Shown: one piece after another, positions 7,587-17,568 of the stretch
Layout: each line of letters begins with the position of its first letter
How positions within the stretch are numbered: position 1 is the first letter of the stretch
Source: Zooshikella harenae
Lineage (GTDB): Bacteria; Pseudomonadota; Gammaproteobacteria; Pseudomonadales; Zooshikellaceae
Length of the DNA stretch: 44,681 nt
Direction of reading: 5' to 3'
Assembly (NCBI RefSeq): GCF_018837975.1
Contig: NZ_JAGSOY010000039.1
Span: 1-44,681, forward strand
Position numbers and translations under genes: made by a program
The notes under the pieces: generated by a model
Databases searched by the model: none
What the model was told of the DNA's origin: nothing
What the model saw: only the letters and a program-made list of their open reading frames with translations

Positions 7587-8312
7587 ATGTTAAAACGTTT
7601 TAATCAATGGTTAATTACAGGCTTACTTTGCTTGCTGTCGAGCATGAGCTGGGCGAACACTTTTGTTCAGTTAGAAAAAGCAACCATTGGTACGGGGCTA
7701 GGTTGTTATGGGGCGTGTGGCCATTTATCTGTGGCGGTGACAGTAGAAAACGTAGCAGCAGATAAGCAGGTTGTTGTGAAATATACCGTTGACGGTCAGT
7801 CATGGTATACCGGAGATGCCTATTATCAAGAGACGCTTGATAACAACCAGGAGCGTTGGTTTTTTGAAGTGAATATTCCTTCACGGCAATCTCCTGTTCA
7901 GTTAGCCGTGGGGATGCAGGCTAATGGTGAATGGCACTGGGATAATAATTATGGTCATAATTTTTTAGCCAAGGAAAACTTCCAACGTAAACCTGTTCAG
8001 TTTATTACGGCTGAAAGGGGAAGAGGTCTTGGCTGTTATGGACTGTGTGCAGACTTTACCGTTCATGTGGCGGTTGCCAACTTAGGCTACGAAAAAACGG
8101 TGCAAATGGTTTACCGTTTGGCGGATAGTGATCAATGGTATGAATCTTCTGTAGGCCGCTACGTTGGTGCATTAGACGATGGACGTGAATCCTGGGTACT
8201 TTATCTCCCTTATATTTATCCGAAAGACCGGGCTATTGAATTTGCACTTCGTTATCAAGTGGCAGGAAAGACCTATTGGGATAACAATAAAGGTGAAAAC
8301 TATCTGTTCTAA
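7587..8312 (+). CDS. Exported protein with two tandem CBM21-like carbohydrate-binding domains
   Basis: A 241-residue protein starting with a Sec signal peptide (MLKRFNQWLITGLLCLLSS, cleavage near WA|NT). The mature part is two repeats of about 95 residues. Each repeat begins with GLGCYG followed by a second Cys (GLGCYGAC and GLGCYGLC), continues through a V-YxxDxxxWY segment, and ends with WDNN-x-G-x-N (WDNNYGHNF and WDNNKGENY). WDNN.G.NY is the hallmark of family 21 carbohydrate-binding modules, which bind starch or glycogen in amylases and PP1 regulatory subunits. No catalytic domain is attached. The paired cysteines at the repeat start suggest a disulphide specific to this subfamily. The start at 7587 is chosen because it begins the signal peptide and has AAAGGA upstream. 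The gene stands alone and ends at a perfect terminator. Ligand and role are unknown. Confidence 0.72.
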   Translation: MLKRFNQWLITGLLCLLSSMSWANTFVQLEKATIGTGLGCYGACGHLSVAVTVENVAADKQVVVKYTVDGQSWYTGDAYYQETLDNNQERWFFEVNIPSRQSPVQLAVGMQANGEWHWDNNYGHNFLAKENFQRKPVQFITAERGRGLGCYGLCADFTVHVAVANLGYEKTVQMVYRLADSDQWYESSVGRYVGALDDGRESWVLYLPYIYPKDRAIEFALRYQVAGKTYWDNNKGENYLF

Positions 8313-8375
8313 TTAACTACCTGTCTTAATTAATTGATTAAACTTTTTTTAATTGAATCTTTTATCTGAATCATT

Positions 8376-8407
8376 AAACGGAATAATGAAGCTTCATTAT
8401 TCCGTTT
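8376..8407. terminator. Perfect bidirectional rho-independent terminator
   Basis: The 16-base arm AAACGGAATAATGAAG (8376-8391) is followed immediately by its exact reverse complement (8392-8407) and more T residues. On the other strand an A/T-rich tract also follows. It lies between the convergent CBM21-like gene (ends 8312) and smrB (ends 8422), so it can serve both. Confidence 0.85.
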
Positions 8408-8421
8408 TTAGCCTTCATGAG

Positions 8422-9063
8422 TTATTCATTTTTCCGGTGTTGTTGACGGTTCACAAGAACATACATTGAGCCCGCTCCACCATCAACGGGTGGTGTTGTA
8501 CAAAAAGCCTGAACACAAGGGATCTGTCGTAGCCATGTATTTAAATAGTCTTTTAGAGTAGGGCGTGACGATTTGCGGCGGTGTGATTTGCCATGAATGA
8601 TTTTTACACAGCGCATATTATTGGCTTGAGCAAAGCCCAGAAAAGCCATGAGTGTCGTTCGTGCTTCTTCTACACGATAACCATGTAAATCCAGGCAATA
8701 CTCAACAGGTAGCTGACCTTGCTTGAGCTTGCGCATGCGATTCAGTTGTACACCTGAGCGTCGATATTCAACAGACGCTTCAGGACCCAAGGGGAGTAAG
8801 AGGCTGTCAGATAAACCATCAACATCTTGGGTTATTGCTTGCTCCGCAGCCAGACGGCGAGTAGGTAACGCCGCATGGTGGGGGTGGGGCTCTGAAGAGG
8901 TATGGATAACTTTATTGTGCTGGTAACGCTTTACCCCTTTCATCGCTTCATTAAAGGCTGCTTTATCTTCCTCATTGAGTGCCTTGCTATTATTAAGCGT
9001 ATTTGAACTATCAGCCTGTACTGCATCAGGTGGGTGTTTAGCATCAGCCATGAGGAAAACCAT
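8422..9063 (-). CDS. smrB: Smr-domain endonuclease, ribosome rescue factor SmrB-like
   Basis: A 213-residue protein with a poorly conserved, charged N-terminal half and a C-terminal Smr domain: LDLHG (124-128), KIIHGKS (154-160) and GGAGSMYV (195-202). SmrB of Escherichia coli is recruited to collided ribosomes and cleaves the mRNA between them; the DLHG and HGK motifs are those of the catalytic Smr family. It is transcribed divergently from prmB, the same neighbourhood as in E. coli (smrB-prmB-aroC). The start could be at 9063, with TAGG upstream, or at the in-frame ATG at 9051. Confidence 0.88.
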   Translation of the reverse strand: MVFLMADAKHPPDAVQADSSNTLNNSKALNEEDKAAFNEAMKGVKRYQHNKVIHTSSEPHPHHAALPTRRLAAEQAITQDVDGLSDSLLLPLGPEASVEYRRSGVQLNRMRKLKQGQLPVEYCLDLHGYRVEEARTTLMAFLGFAQANNMRCVKIIHGKSHRRKSSRPTLKDYLNTWLRQIPCVQAFCTTPPVDGGAGSMYVLVNRQQHRKNE

Positions 9064-9206
9064 TAAAACCTACAGCACTAAAATGAAAACTCAATGTTAC
9101 TGCCCTAGTGCGTTACTTGAATAGAAAAACAGCATCATCGTTAACTTTGCGTTAACATAGCGTCTCGTTAATGATAGTCAATAGCTTTGGCCAATAGGAG
9201 ACGAAT

Positions 9207-10145
9207 GTGGTAGGTCAGCAAAAGCTTGCTTTTGACGGTTTAGAAACAGTCCGTGACTTCATCCGTTGGGCGTACAGTCGCTTTAATGAGGCTGAATTAT
9301 TTTATGGGCATGGTTCGGATAATGGCTGGGATGAGGCTGTTCACCTGGTTTTGCAAAGTCTTCATTTGCCCTGGGATATTGATCAACGCGTTTTGGATAG
9401 CCGGCTGACCTTGGAAGAAAGGACTCATGTCGCTGATTTAGTGTCTCGACGCGTTATTGAACGAATTCCTAGTGCTTATCTGGTGAATCAAGCTTGGTTT
9501 TGTGGGCTACCCTTTTATGTTGATGAGCGCGTTCTTGTGCCTCGTTCACCGATTGCTGAGTTAATTGATCAGCATTTCCAACCTTGGTTGGGTGAGCAAG
9601 CGGTATCGCGCGTCCTGGATATGTGTACAGGCAGTGGCTGTATTGGTATTGCAGCGGCCTATGCGTTTCCTGAAGCAGAAGTGGTGCTTTCCGATATTGA
9701 TCATGATGCACTACAAGTGGCGACCATTAATATTGATAAGCATGAACTGGATGACCGGGTTACAGCAATAGAGGCAGATTTGTTCCAGGGTATACCACTG
9801 CAGCTGTTTGATATTATTGTTAGCAATCCCCCTTATGTGGATGCTGAAGATTTGAGTGATATGCCTCCAGAGTTTCACCATGAGCCAGAACACGGGTTGG
9901 CTTCTGGAGAGGATGGTTTATTCCATACATTACAGATTTTGGCTCAGGCTGCGGATTATCTGACAGAGCAAGGTTTGTTAATTGTTGAGGTAGGTAATAG
10001 TCAATGGGCTTTGCAGGATAAGTTTCCCCAAGTGCCTTTTAATTGGCTGGCTTTTGAGCATGGTGGAGATGGTGTCTTTTTATTAGAAGCAGAACAGTGT
10101 CGTCAATTTCAAGCAGATTTTAAGCAGGCACTGAGTGATTTTTAA
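9207..10145 (+). CDS. prmB: 50S ribosomal protein L3 N5-glutamine methyltransferase
   Basis: A 312-residue SAM-dependent methyltransferase of the HemK/PrmB family. The SAM-binding loop is [12 protein letters not shown] (138-149) and the glutamine-recognising NPPY motif is at 207-210. A helical N-terminal domain precedes it. PrmB methylates a conserved glutamine of ribosomal protein uL3; PrmC, its paralogue, acts on release factors. The longer N-terminal domain and the smrB/aroC neighbours favour PrmB. The start is a GTG at 9207, six bases after AGGAG (9196-9200); an ATG at 9205 overlaps it out of frame. Confidence 0.9.
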   Translation: MVGQQKLAFDGLETVRDFIRWAYSRFNEAELFYGHGSDNGWDEAVHLVLQSLHLPWDIDQRVLDSRLTLEERTHVADLVSRRVIERIPSAYLVNQAWFCGLPFYVDERVLVPRSPIAELIDQHFQPWLGEQAVSRVLDMCTGSGCIGIAAAYAFPEAEVVLSDIDHDALQVATINIDKHELDDRVTAIEADLFQGIPLQLFDIIVSNPPYVDAEDLSDMPPEFHHEPEHGLASGEDGLFHTLQILAQAADYLTEQGLLIVEVGNSQWALQDKFPQVPFNWLAFEHGGDGVFLLEAEQCRQFQADFKQALSDF

Positions 10146-10268
10146 TTATACCTTTTTACCAATTAATGCACGACGATCACTGTGCTTGGTAACATGTTAA
10201 GTGTTTTTTGAGCGCAATAAACGAAGCAAGTAATCAGTAAATGTAAATACGCAGTAGAGAGTCAATTC

Positions 10269-11399
10269 ATGGCGGGTAATACATTTGGAACCTTATTTAC
10301 AGTGACAACGTTTGGCGAGAGCCATGGGTTAGCACTGGGCTGTATTATTGATGGCTGTCCCCCGGGATTACCACTGACAGAGGCTGATATTCAGCAGGAG
10401 CTTGATCGTCGTAAACCGGGTACGTCAAAGTTTACTACTCAGCGGCGTGAACCTGATGTGGTGAAAATTTTATCCGGTGTGTTTGAAGGCGTAACAACCG
10501 GTACGCCGATTGGTTTGCTGATTGAAAATACGGATCAGCGTTCAAAGGATTATGGCAATATCAAAGATCAGTTTCGGCCTGCGCATGCTGACTATACCTA
10601 TTGGCAAAAGTATGGCATCAGAGACTATCGTGGCGGAGGTCGCTCTTCTGCCAGAGAAACTGCAATGCGGGTCGCAGCAGGGGCGGTGGCGAAGAAGTAT
10701 TTACAAGCCAAAGGGATTACTGTTCGTGGCTTTTTATCGCAGCTAGGCCCTATTAAGGTAATGCCTGATAGTCTTTGCGATGTGAATTGGGCGGAAGTGA
10801 ATAACAACCCATTTTTTTGTCCCGACCCCAGTCGCGTCAGTGAGTTGGAAACCTACATGCAGGATCTGCGCAAGGAAGGTAACTCTATTGGGGCAAAAAT
10901 AACCGTTGTTGCATCGGGTATGTTGCCTGGGTTAGGCGAGCCTATCTTTGATCGATTGGATGCAGATATTGCTCATGGCTTGATGAGTATTAATGCGGTG
11001 AAGGGGGTGGAGATCGGTGCGGGTTTTGACTCAATCACCCAAAAGGGGACTGAGCACAGAGATGCATTAACGCCTGAGGGCTTTACCTCTAATAATGCGG
11101 GTGGCGTCCTTGGAGGCATTTCCAGTGGCCAGGATATTATCGCGCATATTGCGCTTAAGCCTACCTCCAGCTTGCATTTACCAGGGGATAGTATTGATGT
11201 TCATGGACAGCCCATCACGGTTGTCACCAAAGGCCGTCATGATCCATGTGTGGGTATTCGGGCGACACCCATTGCAGAAGCGATGCTGGCTTTAGTGCTG
11301 ATGGACCATTATTTGAGGCACCGTGGTCAAAATGCGGATGTTTCTGTGTCTACGCCTGTGATCCCAGCACAGGTGCCTTTAACAGACAACAATAAGTAA
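10269..11399 (+). CDS. aroC: Chorismate synthase
   Basis: A 376-residue protein, the bacterial long type. Signatures are GESHG at residues 16-20, RPAHADYTY, the glycine/arginine-rich segment [14 protein letters not shown] and the C-terminal [17 protein letters not shown]. It converts 5-enolpyruvylshikimate-3-phosphate to chorismate with reduced FMN, the last step of the shikimate pathway, and so feeds the trp genes found further along this window. It lies 123 bp after prmB, and the MFS gene follows 16 bp after its stop, so the two may be co-transcribed. Confidence 0.97.
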   Translation: MAGNTFGTLFTVTTFGESHGLALGCIIDGCPPGLPLTEADIQQELDRRKPGTSKFTTQRREPDVVKILSGVFEGVTTGTPIGLLIENTDQRSKDYGNIKDQFRPAHADYTYWQKYGIRDYRGGGRSSARETAMRVAAGAVAKKYLQAKGITVRGFLSQLGPIKVMPDSLCDVNWAEVNNNPFFCPDPSRVSELETYMQDLRKEGNSIGAKITVVASGMLPGLGEPIFDRLDADIAHGLMSINAVKGVEIGAGFDSITQKGTEHRDALTPEGFTSNNAGGVLGGISSGQDIIAHIALKPTSSLHLPGDSIDVHGQPITVVTKGRHDPCVGIRATPIAEAMLALVLMDHYLRHRGQNADVSVSTPVIPAQVPLTDNNK

Positions 11400-11415
11400 T
11401 TATGTTGTTTTGTCT

Positions 11416-12579
11416 ATGCCTGTAGACAGTCCATCAAACACTGTACCAGTGCGTCCTCTGGCCAGTGTTTATGGCTGGTACTTTGTCATTTTAGGGATTT
11501 TGGTGCCTTATTGGGCGCCTTACCTACAAAGCCAAGGCTTTTCTCCTAGTGAAATTGGTATTCTCCTGGCGATTCTAATGGCCACCAAAATCATTGCGCC
11601 ATTGGTGTGGGGGTTGTTGGCGGACTATCTGTTTTGCTCATTAAAACTAATAAGACTAGGAACGTTGTGTAGTGTGCTGGCTTTTGCGGGCGTCTTTTGG
11701 GCTGATGACTTTTGGCTTATGGCTCTGGTTATGGCTGGCTTTAGCTTTTTTTGGAATGCGGTATTGCCGTTATTTGAAGTGATTACGCTACGTTTTCTGC
11801 AGGGGCAAACTCAGTTTTATAGTCGCATACGGCTGTGGGGGTCTATTGGCTTTATTATTGCTGTCTTGGGGGTTGGTAGTTTGCTGGACTATGTCAGCCT
11901 GGACTGGGTGCCATGGGTGTGTTGGTCCGCGTTTTGGGGATTATGGTTAGTTAGTTTAACCTTACCTAAACCTGTGAAGACGAAAGCTGAGCAGGCTTCG
12001 TCCTCTGCAAAAGCTCAACGTTTCCTCTTAAGGCCAATACTCGGTTTTTTTATCGTGGTTGCGCTTGTTCAGTTGGCACATGGACCTTATTACACATTTT
12101 TTAGTATTCACTTGCAGGATCATGGTTATAACCATACAGCCATAGGTGCACTGTGGGCGCTTGGTGTATTGGCTGAAATCATTCTTTTTTTATTTATGCA
12201 CCAGTTGCTACCTAAGCTCGGTATTCGTGGCTGCTTAGTGCTGGGGCTTTTGGGGGCAGTCCTTCGCTGGCTAGTGATTGGCTGGTGGGTGGACAACTTA
12301 ATGCTCATTACGATGGCACAGTTGCTTCATGCATTATCCTTTGGCGCATGTCATGCTGCATCGATTGAATTTGTCCACCGCCATTTCCCAGAGGGATTGG
12401 CGGGGCGAGGGCAGGCACTTTACAGTGGCATTAGCTTTGGCCTGGGCGCAGGGCTCGGTGCGCTGGCTGCAGGCTATGGCTGGGATAATTTAGGGGCGAC
12501 GATGACATTCAGCATGGCCAGTTTGGTATGTATATTTGGGTTATGGGTGATTTATATTGCCTTGCCTCAGGAACGTTGA
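11416..12579 (+). CDS. MFS transporter, HcaT / 3-phenylpropionate-permease-like
   Basis: A 387-residue polytopic membrane protein with about twelve hydrophobic segments. The opening part, VPYWAPYLQSQGFSPSEIG followed by LMATKIIAPLVWG, is characteristic of the MFS_1-like family that includes HcaT and nucleoside-permease relatives. The substrate is unknown. I choose the ATG at 11416; a TTG at 11410 is also in frame, and no clear ribosome binding site precedes either, consistent with translation coupled to aroC just upstream. Its 3' end overlaps the convergent phosphatase gene by 13 bp. Confidence 0.8.
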   Translation: MPVDSPSNTVPVRPLASVYGWYFVILGILVPYWAPYLQSQGFSPSEIGILLAILMATKIIAPLVWGLLADYLFCSLKLIRLGTLCSVLAFAGVFWADDFWLMALVMAGFSFFWNAVLPLFEVITLRFLQGQTQFYSRIRLWGSIGFIIAVLGVGSLLDYVSLDWVPWVCWSAFWGLWLVSLTLPKPVKTKAEQASSSAKAQRFLLRPILGFFIVVALVQLAHGPYYTFFSIHLQDHGYNHTAIGALWALGVLAEIILFLFMHQLLPKLGIRGCLVLGLLGAVLRWLVIGWWVDNLMLITMAQLLHALSFGACHAASIEFVHRHFPEGLAGRGQALYSGISFGLGAGLGALAAGYGWDNLGATMTFSMASLVCIFGLWVIYIALPQER

Positions 12580-13079
12580 TCTTGCTTTAACACGTCTTTA
12601 GGACGTAAACACTCTCGTATTTTTCCTACATCAGGCCCAATATTACGCCAGTGGTTGATGGGTAAATCAATACACACGGCAGCGCAGGTAGTTAGATGGC
12701 CAGGGAAAGCACTGTCCAGTTCGGTGGCAAGCATCTCTAAGCCCGGGTTATGACCAATGACCATTAAGCTGGTAATCGTATCAGGTACTTCACTGATGAC
12801 AGTGTATAGTGCAGAGGTAGGTGCTTCGTAAATCATTTCTTCCCACTGAACTTTTTTGGGTTTGATTTTAAAATAAGGCAATAAATGTTTAGTGGTTGAT
12901 CGGCAACGTTTCGCTGGACTGGCAATAATATATTGTGGAATCCAACCCACATCAGCTAATACTTGCCCCATCTGTGGCGCAACGGTTTTTCCCCGCTTAT
13001 TTAAAGGACGATCAAAATCTTCGAGCGTACTGTCTTTCCAGCTTGATTTGGCATGTCGTAATAAAATGAGTTCCTTCAT
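12567..13079 (-). CDS. SixA-like histidine phosphatase
   Basis: A 170-residue protein of the histidine phosphatase (phosphoglycerate mutase-like) superfamily. The phosphorylated His is H9 in LLRHAKSSW, arginines are at R8 and in ASPAKRCRST (R58/R60), and the second His is H110 in VIGHNPGLE. It belongs to the small SixA group, whose E. coli member dephosphorylates histidine phosphotransfer proteins such as NPr or ArcB. The physiological target here is unknown. It converges on the MFS gene with a 13-bp overlap. Confidence 0.82.
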   Translation of the reverse strand: MKELILLRHAKSSWKDSTLEDFDRPLNKRGKTVAPQMGQVLADVGWIPQYIIASPAKRCRSTTKHLLPYFKIKPKKVQWEEMIYEAPTSALYTVISEVPDTITSLMVIGHNPGLEMLATELDSAFPGHLTTCAAVCIDLPINHWRNIGPDVGKIRECLRPKDVLKQDQRS

Positions 13080-13139
13080 GTATTTCTTCCTTTATCAAGC
13101 ATCCTCATTATTAGCACTATATTTTGTTAATTCACGGTT

Positions 13140-14042
13140 CTATTTGTTTTCATTAAGTTGTTTTATAAATGCACTGGCTGCATTGGATAGGGTTCGCTCA
13201 CTGTGGTGAATATAGCCTAAGCTGCGATTAAGCGAGATATTTTCTGGATGCAATGCGGTTAATTGATCATCGATCATGGTGGCTGGTAATACACTCCAGG
13301 CCAGTCCAATAGACACCATCATTTTGATGGTTTCTAAATAGTTTGTGGTCATTGAAATGGTTGGGGTCAGGCCTTGCTCGCGAAATACCTGCTTGACGAT
13401 ACTATGGGTAAAGGTATGACTGCCTGGAAAAACGGCTTTTGTTGAGCATAAGTGCACGAGGGTCAGTGAGCGCTGTTTTGCCAAAGGATGATCTGGTGCT
13501 ACCACAAAATTAAGCGTGTCCTGCCAAATAGGCTGACTGCAAATAGCATCTGTCACTAGTTTCGATCCATTGCTTGCTTGATCAGCCTGACTCGGGGCCA
13601 GGGTAATCACAGCCACTTCGACCTCCCCATGCTGAATGGCTTCGTAGGCTTGTTCTGAGTCTAAGAAGCGAATGTCCAGGGTGACTTCAGGATAAGTACG
13701 ACTAAATTGACGTAATACGGGGGGTAAGCGGTGTAAGCCGATATGGTGACTGGTTGCAATGGCGAGTCGACCATTGACCTCACCACTGAGATTACGAATT
13801 TCACGGCAAGTGTCTTCGATATTAGCAAGGATGCGATAGGCTCGTGGTAATAACGCACTGCCTGCTTCAGTCAGGGTAATTTGTCGTCCAAACCGGTCAA
13901 ACAGGCGGGTATCGAGTAATTGCTCTAAATTAGCAATCCGCTTACTGACGGCGGGTTGGGTCAGGCAAAGCTGGTCTGCCGCCAGTGAGAAAGACTTGGA
14001 TTCAGCAACGGCGAGAAAGGCGTGTAAGATTTGTGGGTCCAT
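13140..14042 (-). CDS. LysR-family transcriptional regulator, probable regulator of leuCDB
   Basis: A 300-residue LysR protein. The N-terminal winged helix-turn-helix contains AADQLCLTQPAVSKRIANLE, and the C-terminal effector-binding domain begins around residue 90. It is divergent from leuC with a 210-bp gap, the same arrangement seen in Pseudomonas, where a LysR gene flanks leuC. A perfect dyad with the T-N11-A pattern lies in the gap near its own start. Control of leucine biosynthesis is inferred from position; the effector is unknown, with 2-isopropylmalate a reasonable guess by analogy with LeuO/LeuR-type regulators. Confidence 0.85.
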   Translation of the reverse strand: MDPQILHAFLAVAESKSFSLAADQLCLTQPAVSKRIANLEQLLDTRLFDRFGRQITLTEAGSALLPRAYRILANIEDTCREIRNLSGEVNGRLAIATSHHIGLHRLPPVLRQFSRTYPEVTLDIRFLDSEQAYEAIQHGEVEVAVITLAPSQADQASNGSKLVTDAICSQPIWQDTLNFVVAPDHPLAKQRSLTLVHLCSTKAVFPGSHTFTHSIVKQVFREQGLTPTISMTTNYLETIKMMVSIGLAWSVLPATMIDDQLTALHPENISLNRSLGYIHHSERTLSNAASAFIKQLNENK

Positions 14043-14075
14043 GGTTTAACACTAAGCTATTCCTTTTTTTTATGC

Positions 14076-14092
14076 AATAATTAAAAATTATT
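14076..14092. promoter_or_regulatory. Candidate LysR-type operator
   Basis: AATAATT (14076-14082) and AATTATT (14086-14092) form an exact inverted repeat around AAA. It contains T-N11-A (T14078, A14090), the standard LysR box. It lies 34 bases upstream of the LysR gene start and about 160 bases from leuC, fitting autoregulation plus control of leuCDB. The AT-rich composition raises the chance of a random dyad. Confidence 0.45.
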
Positions 14093-14252
14093 AATTTGTT
14101 TTATTTGAAGCGAAAAATTAGCATAAAGGTATCCAATAATCACAATCCTTTATCTGCGTAGCCTGTGACTTATAGCCCAATGCACTGGTTATTTTTTTAG
14201 CGGTGCACACATGCAGGCTCTGCTGTTTAGCCTAAATAATGAGGATAGCCAA

Positions 14253-15674
14253 ATGGCTGGCAAAACGTTATATGACAAGTTGTGGGATAGCCATGTGGTC
14301 AGTGCCCGAGATGATGGCTCTGCCTTACTTTATATTGATCGACATTTATTGCATGAGGTGACTTCACCTCAAGCTTTTGAGGGACTACGTATAGCGGGAC
14401 GTCAACCGTGGCGTCTTGATGCTAACCTGGCGACACCTGACCATAATGTCCCAACCACCAGTAAAGAACGTGAGCATGGAATTGCTGGTATTGCAGACCC
14501 CATTTCTCAGATTCAGGTAAAAACCCTGGATGATAATTGCCAGCATTTTGGTATTAATGAGTTTTCCATGAAGGATCAACGCCAAGGCATTGTGCATGTT
14601 GTTGGACCAGAGCAAGGTGCAACCCTTCCCGGAATGACGGTTGTCTGTGGTGACTCTCATACGTCCACCCATGGTGCTTTTGCGGCTTTAGCCCATGGAA
14701 TTGGTACCTCTGAGGTAGAGCATGTGCTTGCTACTCAGTGTCTGGTCACGAAGAAAATGAAAAACATGCAAGTTCGGGTGGAAGGCGCACTACCTAATGG
14801 GGTAACCGCAAAGGATGTGGTGCTGGCCATTATTGGCAAAATAGGTACGGCGGGTGGTACTGGGTATGCCGTTGAGTTTGCGGGTGAAAGTATTCGCAGC
14901 TTAAGCATGGAAGGGCGGATGACGGTCTGCAATATGGCCATAGAGGCGGGTGCTCGGGCGGGAATGATTGCCGTTGATGAAACCACTATTCGTTATTTAC
15001 AAGGACGTCCCTTTGCGCCTCAAGGAGAGCAATGGGAACAGGCTGTGGCTTACTGGCGAACGTTGGTATCCGATAGTGATGCAGTGTTTGATGACGTAGT
15101 CACCTTACAATCTGCCGATATTCAACCACAGGTGACATGGGGTACCTCTCCAGAAATGGTGGCATCGGTGACTAGCCAAGTGCCTGACCCTGAGCAGGAA
15201 GCAGATCCAGCCCGTAGGGAAGGTATTCACCGGGCTTTACAGTATATGGGGCTGAAGCCTGGCATGGCGATCAGTGACATTAAGCTGGACCGGGTGTTTA
15301 TTGGTTCTTGTACGAATGCGCGTATTGAAGATTTACGGGCCGCAGCAGAGGTTGTGAAAGGCAAGCACGTGGCAGCTACGATCAAGCAGGCACTGGTCGT
15401 ACCAGGGTCAGGATTGGTTAAAACACAGGCTGAACAAGAAGGCTTGCATCAGATTTTTATGGATGCCGGCATGGAGTGGCGAGAGCCGGGTTGTTCAATG
15501 TGTTTGGCAATGAATGCTGATAAGTTAGGGGTTGGAGAACACTGTGCTTCAACCTCAAACCGTAACTTTGAAGGGCGGCAGGGCTTTGGTGGCAGAACGC
15601 ATTTAGTGAGTCCGGCAATGGCTGCAGCAGCTGCAATTGCCGGTCATTTTGTTGATATAAGACAGTGGCATTAG
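14253..15674 (+). CDS. leuC: 3-isopropylmalate dehydratase large subunit
   Basis: A 473-residue aconitase-family subunit. The [4Fe-4S] ligands are C353 in [10 protein letters not shown] and C414 and C417 in [10 protein letters not shown]. With LeuD it isomerises 2-isopropylmalate to 3-isopropylmalate in leucine biosynthesis. The start at 14253 ([14 protein letters not shown]) matches the family N-terminus and has GAGGAT upstream; an in-frame ATG at 14211 would add 14 atypical residues. leuD follows after 9 bp and leuB after a further 46 bp, so leuCDB is one operon. Confidence 0.97.
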   Translation: MAGKTLYDKLWDSHVVSARDDGSALLYIDRHLLHEVTSPQAFEGLRIAGRQPWRLDANLATPDHNVPTTSKEREHGIAGIADPISQIQVKTLDDNCQHFGINEFSMKDQRQGIVHVVGPEQGATLPGMTVVCGDSHTSTHGAFAALAHGIGTSEVEHVLATQCLVTKKMKNMQVRVEGALPNGVTAKDVVLAIIGKIGTAGGTGYAVEFAGESIRSLSMEGRMTVCNMAIEAGARAGMIAVDETTIRYLQGRPFAPQGEQWEQAVAYWRTLVSDSDAVFDDVVTLQSADIQPQVTWGTSPEMVASVTSQVPDPEQEADPARREGIHRALQYMGLKPGMAISDIKLDRVFIGSCTNARIEDLRAAAEVVKGKHVAATIKQALVVPGSGLVKTQAEQEGLHQIFMDAGMEWREPGCSMCLAMNADKLGVGEHCASTSNRNFEGRQGFGGRTHLVSPAMAAAAAIAGHFVDIRQWH

Positions 15675-15683
15675 GGGGAAATC

Positions 15684-16331
15684 ATGCAGGCATTTACCAC
15701 ATTAACGGGGTTGGTCGCACCCTTAGAGCGAGACAATGTCGATACTGACATGATTATTCCCAAGCAGTTTTTAAAATCGATTAAACGCTCGGGCTTTGGT
15801 CCAAACTTGTTTGATGAGTTGCGTTACTTAGATGAAGGTCAGCCCGATCAGGATTGCAGCCAGCGTCCTGTTAACTCAGACTTTATGCTGAATCAACCTC
15901 GTTATCAAAAGGCTTCAGTTTTACTGGCAGGTCGTAACTTTGGTTGTGGCTCCAGTCGGGAGCATGCGCCTTGGGCGTTATTGGATTACGGCTTTCGTTG
16001 TATTATTGCACCAAGCTTTGCGGATATTTTCTACAACAACTGTTTTAAAAATGGCATTTTGCCGGTGGTGCTGCCTCAAGCTCAAGTAGACATAATATTC
16101 CTTGCGGAAAAGGCGGCTAAAGATGGGCTTAAACTGACAATTGATTTACAACAGCAGTTGATTACGTTGCCTGATGGTCAACAGTTTTCGTTCAATATCG
16201 ACAAATTTCGTCGCAATTGTTTATTGCAAGGGCTGGATGAAATAGGTCTTACGCTTCAACAAGCGGATGCGATTAAAGGGTTTGAAGCTCGTCATCAGCA
16301 ACAATTCCCATGGTTATTTGCTGAGCACTAA
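15684..16331 (+). CDS. leuD: 3-isopropylmalate dehydratase small subunit
   Basis: A 215-residue swivel-domain subunit. Family signatures are [14 protein letters not shown] near the start and [14 protein letters not shown] at residues 86-99. It pairs with LeuC. A strong AGGGGG ribosome binding site overlaps the end of leuC. Length is normal for the LeuD1 type. Confidence 0.97.
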   Translation: MQAFTTLTGLVAPLERDNVDTDMIIPKQFLKSIKRSGFGPNLFDELRYLDEGQPDQDCSQRPVNSDFMLNQPRYQKASVLLAGRNFGCGSSREHAPWALLDYGFRCIIAPSFADIFYNNCFKNGILPVVLPQAQVDIIFLAEKAAKDGLKLTIDLQQQLITLPDGQQFSFNIDKFRRNCLLQGLDEIGLTLQQADAIKGFEARHQQQFPWLFAEH

Positions 16332-16377
16332 TTCATTATAAGGCAGTATTTGCCTGTTTTTGGGAAGAGATATTTCT

Positions 16378-17457
16378 ATGCAAGCAAAACGTGTTTTGAC
16401 CTTAGCTGGTGATGGTATTGGCCCTGAAATTATGCAGCAGGGTACGCGTGTGTTGGAGGCTATTGCTAAAAAGTTTGATCTGCCCTTGCAAATAGAAACT
16501 GCTCTAATTGGTGGTGCAGCAGTTGACGTTGAAGGTCAACCTTTACCGGAGTCTACTTTAGCGGCAGCAAAGCAAAGTGATGCTATTTTGCTGGGCGCAG
16601 TGGGTGGCCCTCAGTGGGATACGCTACCTCGACCACAACGACCTGAGCAGGGATTGTTGGGGATTCGCTCACAGCTAAAGTTGTTTGCCAACTTGCGGCC
16701 AGCCTTATTGTTTGAGCCATTAGCCAGTGCATCTAGCCTTAAACCTGAGGTTGTAGCTGGGTTAGACTTACTGATTATTCGTGAGTTGACGGGAGGAATC
16801 TACTTTGGTCAACCACGCGGGGTTGAGACTTTAAATGACGGTGAACGGGAAGGTTTTAATACTTACCGTTATCGAGAGAGTGAAATAAAACGTATTGGTC
16901 ATGTTGCATTCCAAGCGGCACAGCGTCGAGGTAAAAAACTGTGCTCAGTGGATAAGGCAAATGTTTTAGAAGTAACAGGGTTGTGGCGTGAGGTTATGAA
17001 TGAGTTAGCTGCAGAATACCCAGATGTCGAATTGACCCATATGTATGTGGACAATGCTGCTATGCAGCTTGTTAGAGCGCCTAAGCAGTTTGATGTGATG
17101 GTGACAGGCAATATGTTTGGCGATATTTTATCGGATGAGGCGGCTATGTTAACCGGTTCAATCGGTATGTTACCGTCAGCATCTCTTGCAGAGTCTGGAC
17201 TGGGCATGTATGAACCCTGCCATGGTTCAGCACCTGATATTGCAGGTCAAGATAAATCAAATCCTTTAGCTATGATTCTGTCAGTTGCTATGATGTTGCG
17301 GTACTCATTGCAGTATCCCGAAGCGGCTGCAGCCATTGAGCAAGCAGTAGCTGATGTGTTAACTCAGGGCTTGAGAACGGCCGATATTGCTCATGATGGT
17401 GATGCTATTATTGGCACGAAAGCAATGGGGGAAGCGGTTATCAAGGCACTAAATTGA
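16378..17457 (+). CDS. leuB: 3-isopropylmalate dehydrogenase
   Basis: A 359-residue beta-decarboxylating dehydrogenase. The substrate arginines lie in [14 protein letters not shown], with [14 protein letters not shown], the Lys of [14 protein letters not shown] and the metal-binding motif [12 protein letters not shown] (244-255). It oxidises and decarboxylates 3-isopropylmalate with NAD. I choose ATG 16378 ([17 protein letters not shown]); a TTG at 16360 is in frame but extends past the normal N-terminus. Confidence 0.97.
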   Translation: MQAKRVLTLAGDGIGPEIMQQGTRVLEAIAKKFDLPLQIETALIGGAAVDVEGQPLPESTLAAAKQSDAILLGAVGGPQWDTLPRPQRPEQGLLGIRSQLKLFANLRPALLFEPLASASSLKPEVVAGLDLLIIRELTGGIYFGQPRGVETLNDGEREGFNTYRYRESEIKRIGHVAFQAAQRRGKKLCSVDKANVLEVTGLWREVMNELAAEYPDVELTHMYVDNAAMQLVRAPKQFDVMVTGNMFGDILSDEAAMLTGSIGMLPSASLAESGLGMYEPCHGSAPDIAGQDKSNPLAMILSVAMMLRYSLQYPEAAAAIEQAVADVLTQGLRTADIAHDGDAIIGTKAMGEAVIKALN

Positions 17458-17568
17458 TAATTCGCATAGTGATTTACGACAGTTTGCATTAATCTGTAGT
17501 GTAATAGGTGTACTTAATGCGGTGCATTTATTTTTAACGTTCATAAAAAATAGGATAGATACCACAAG

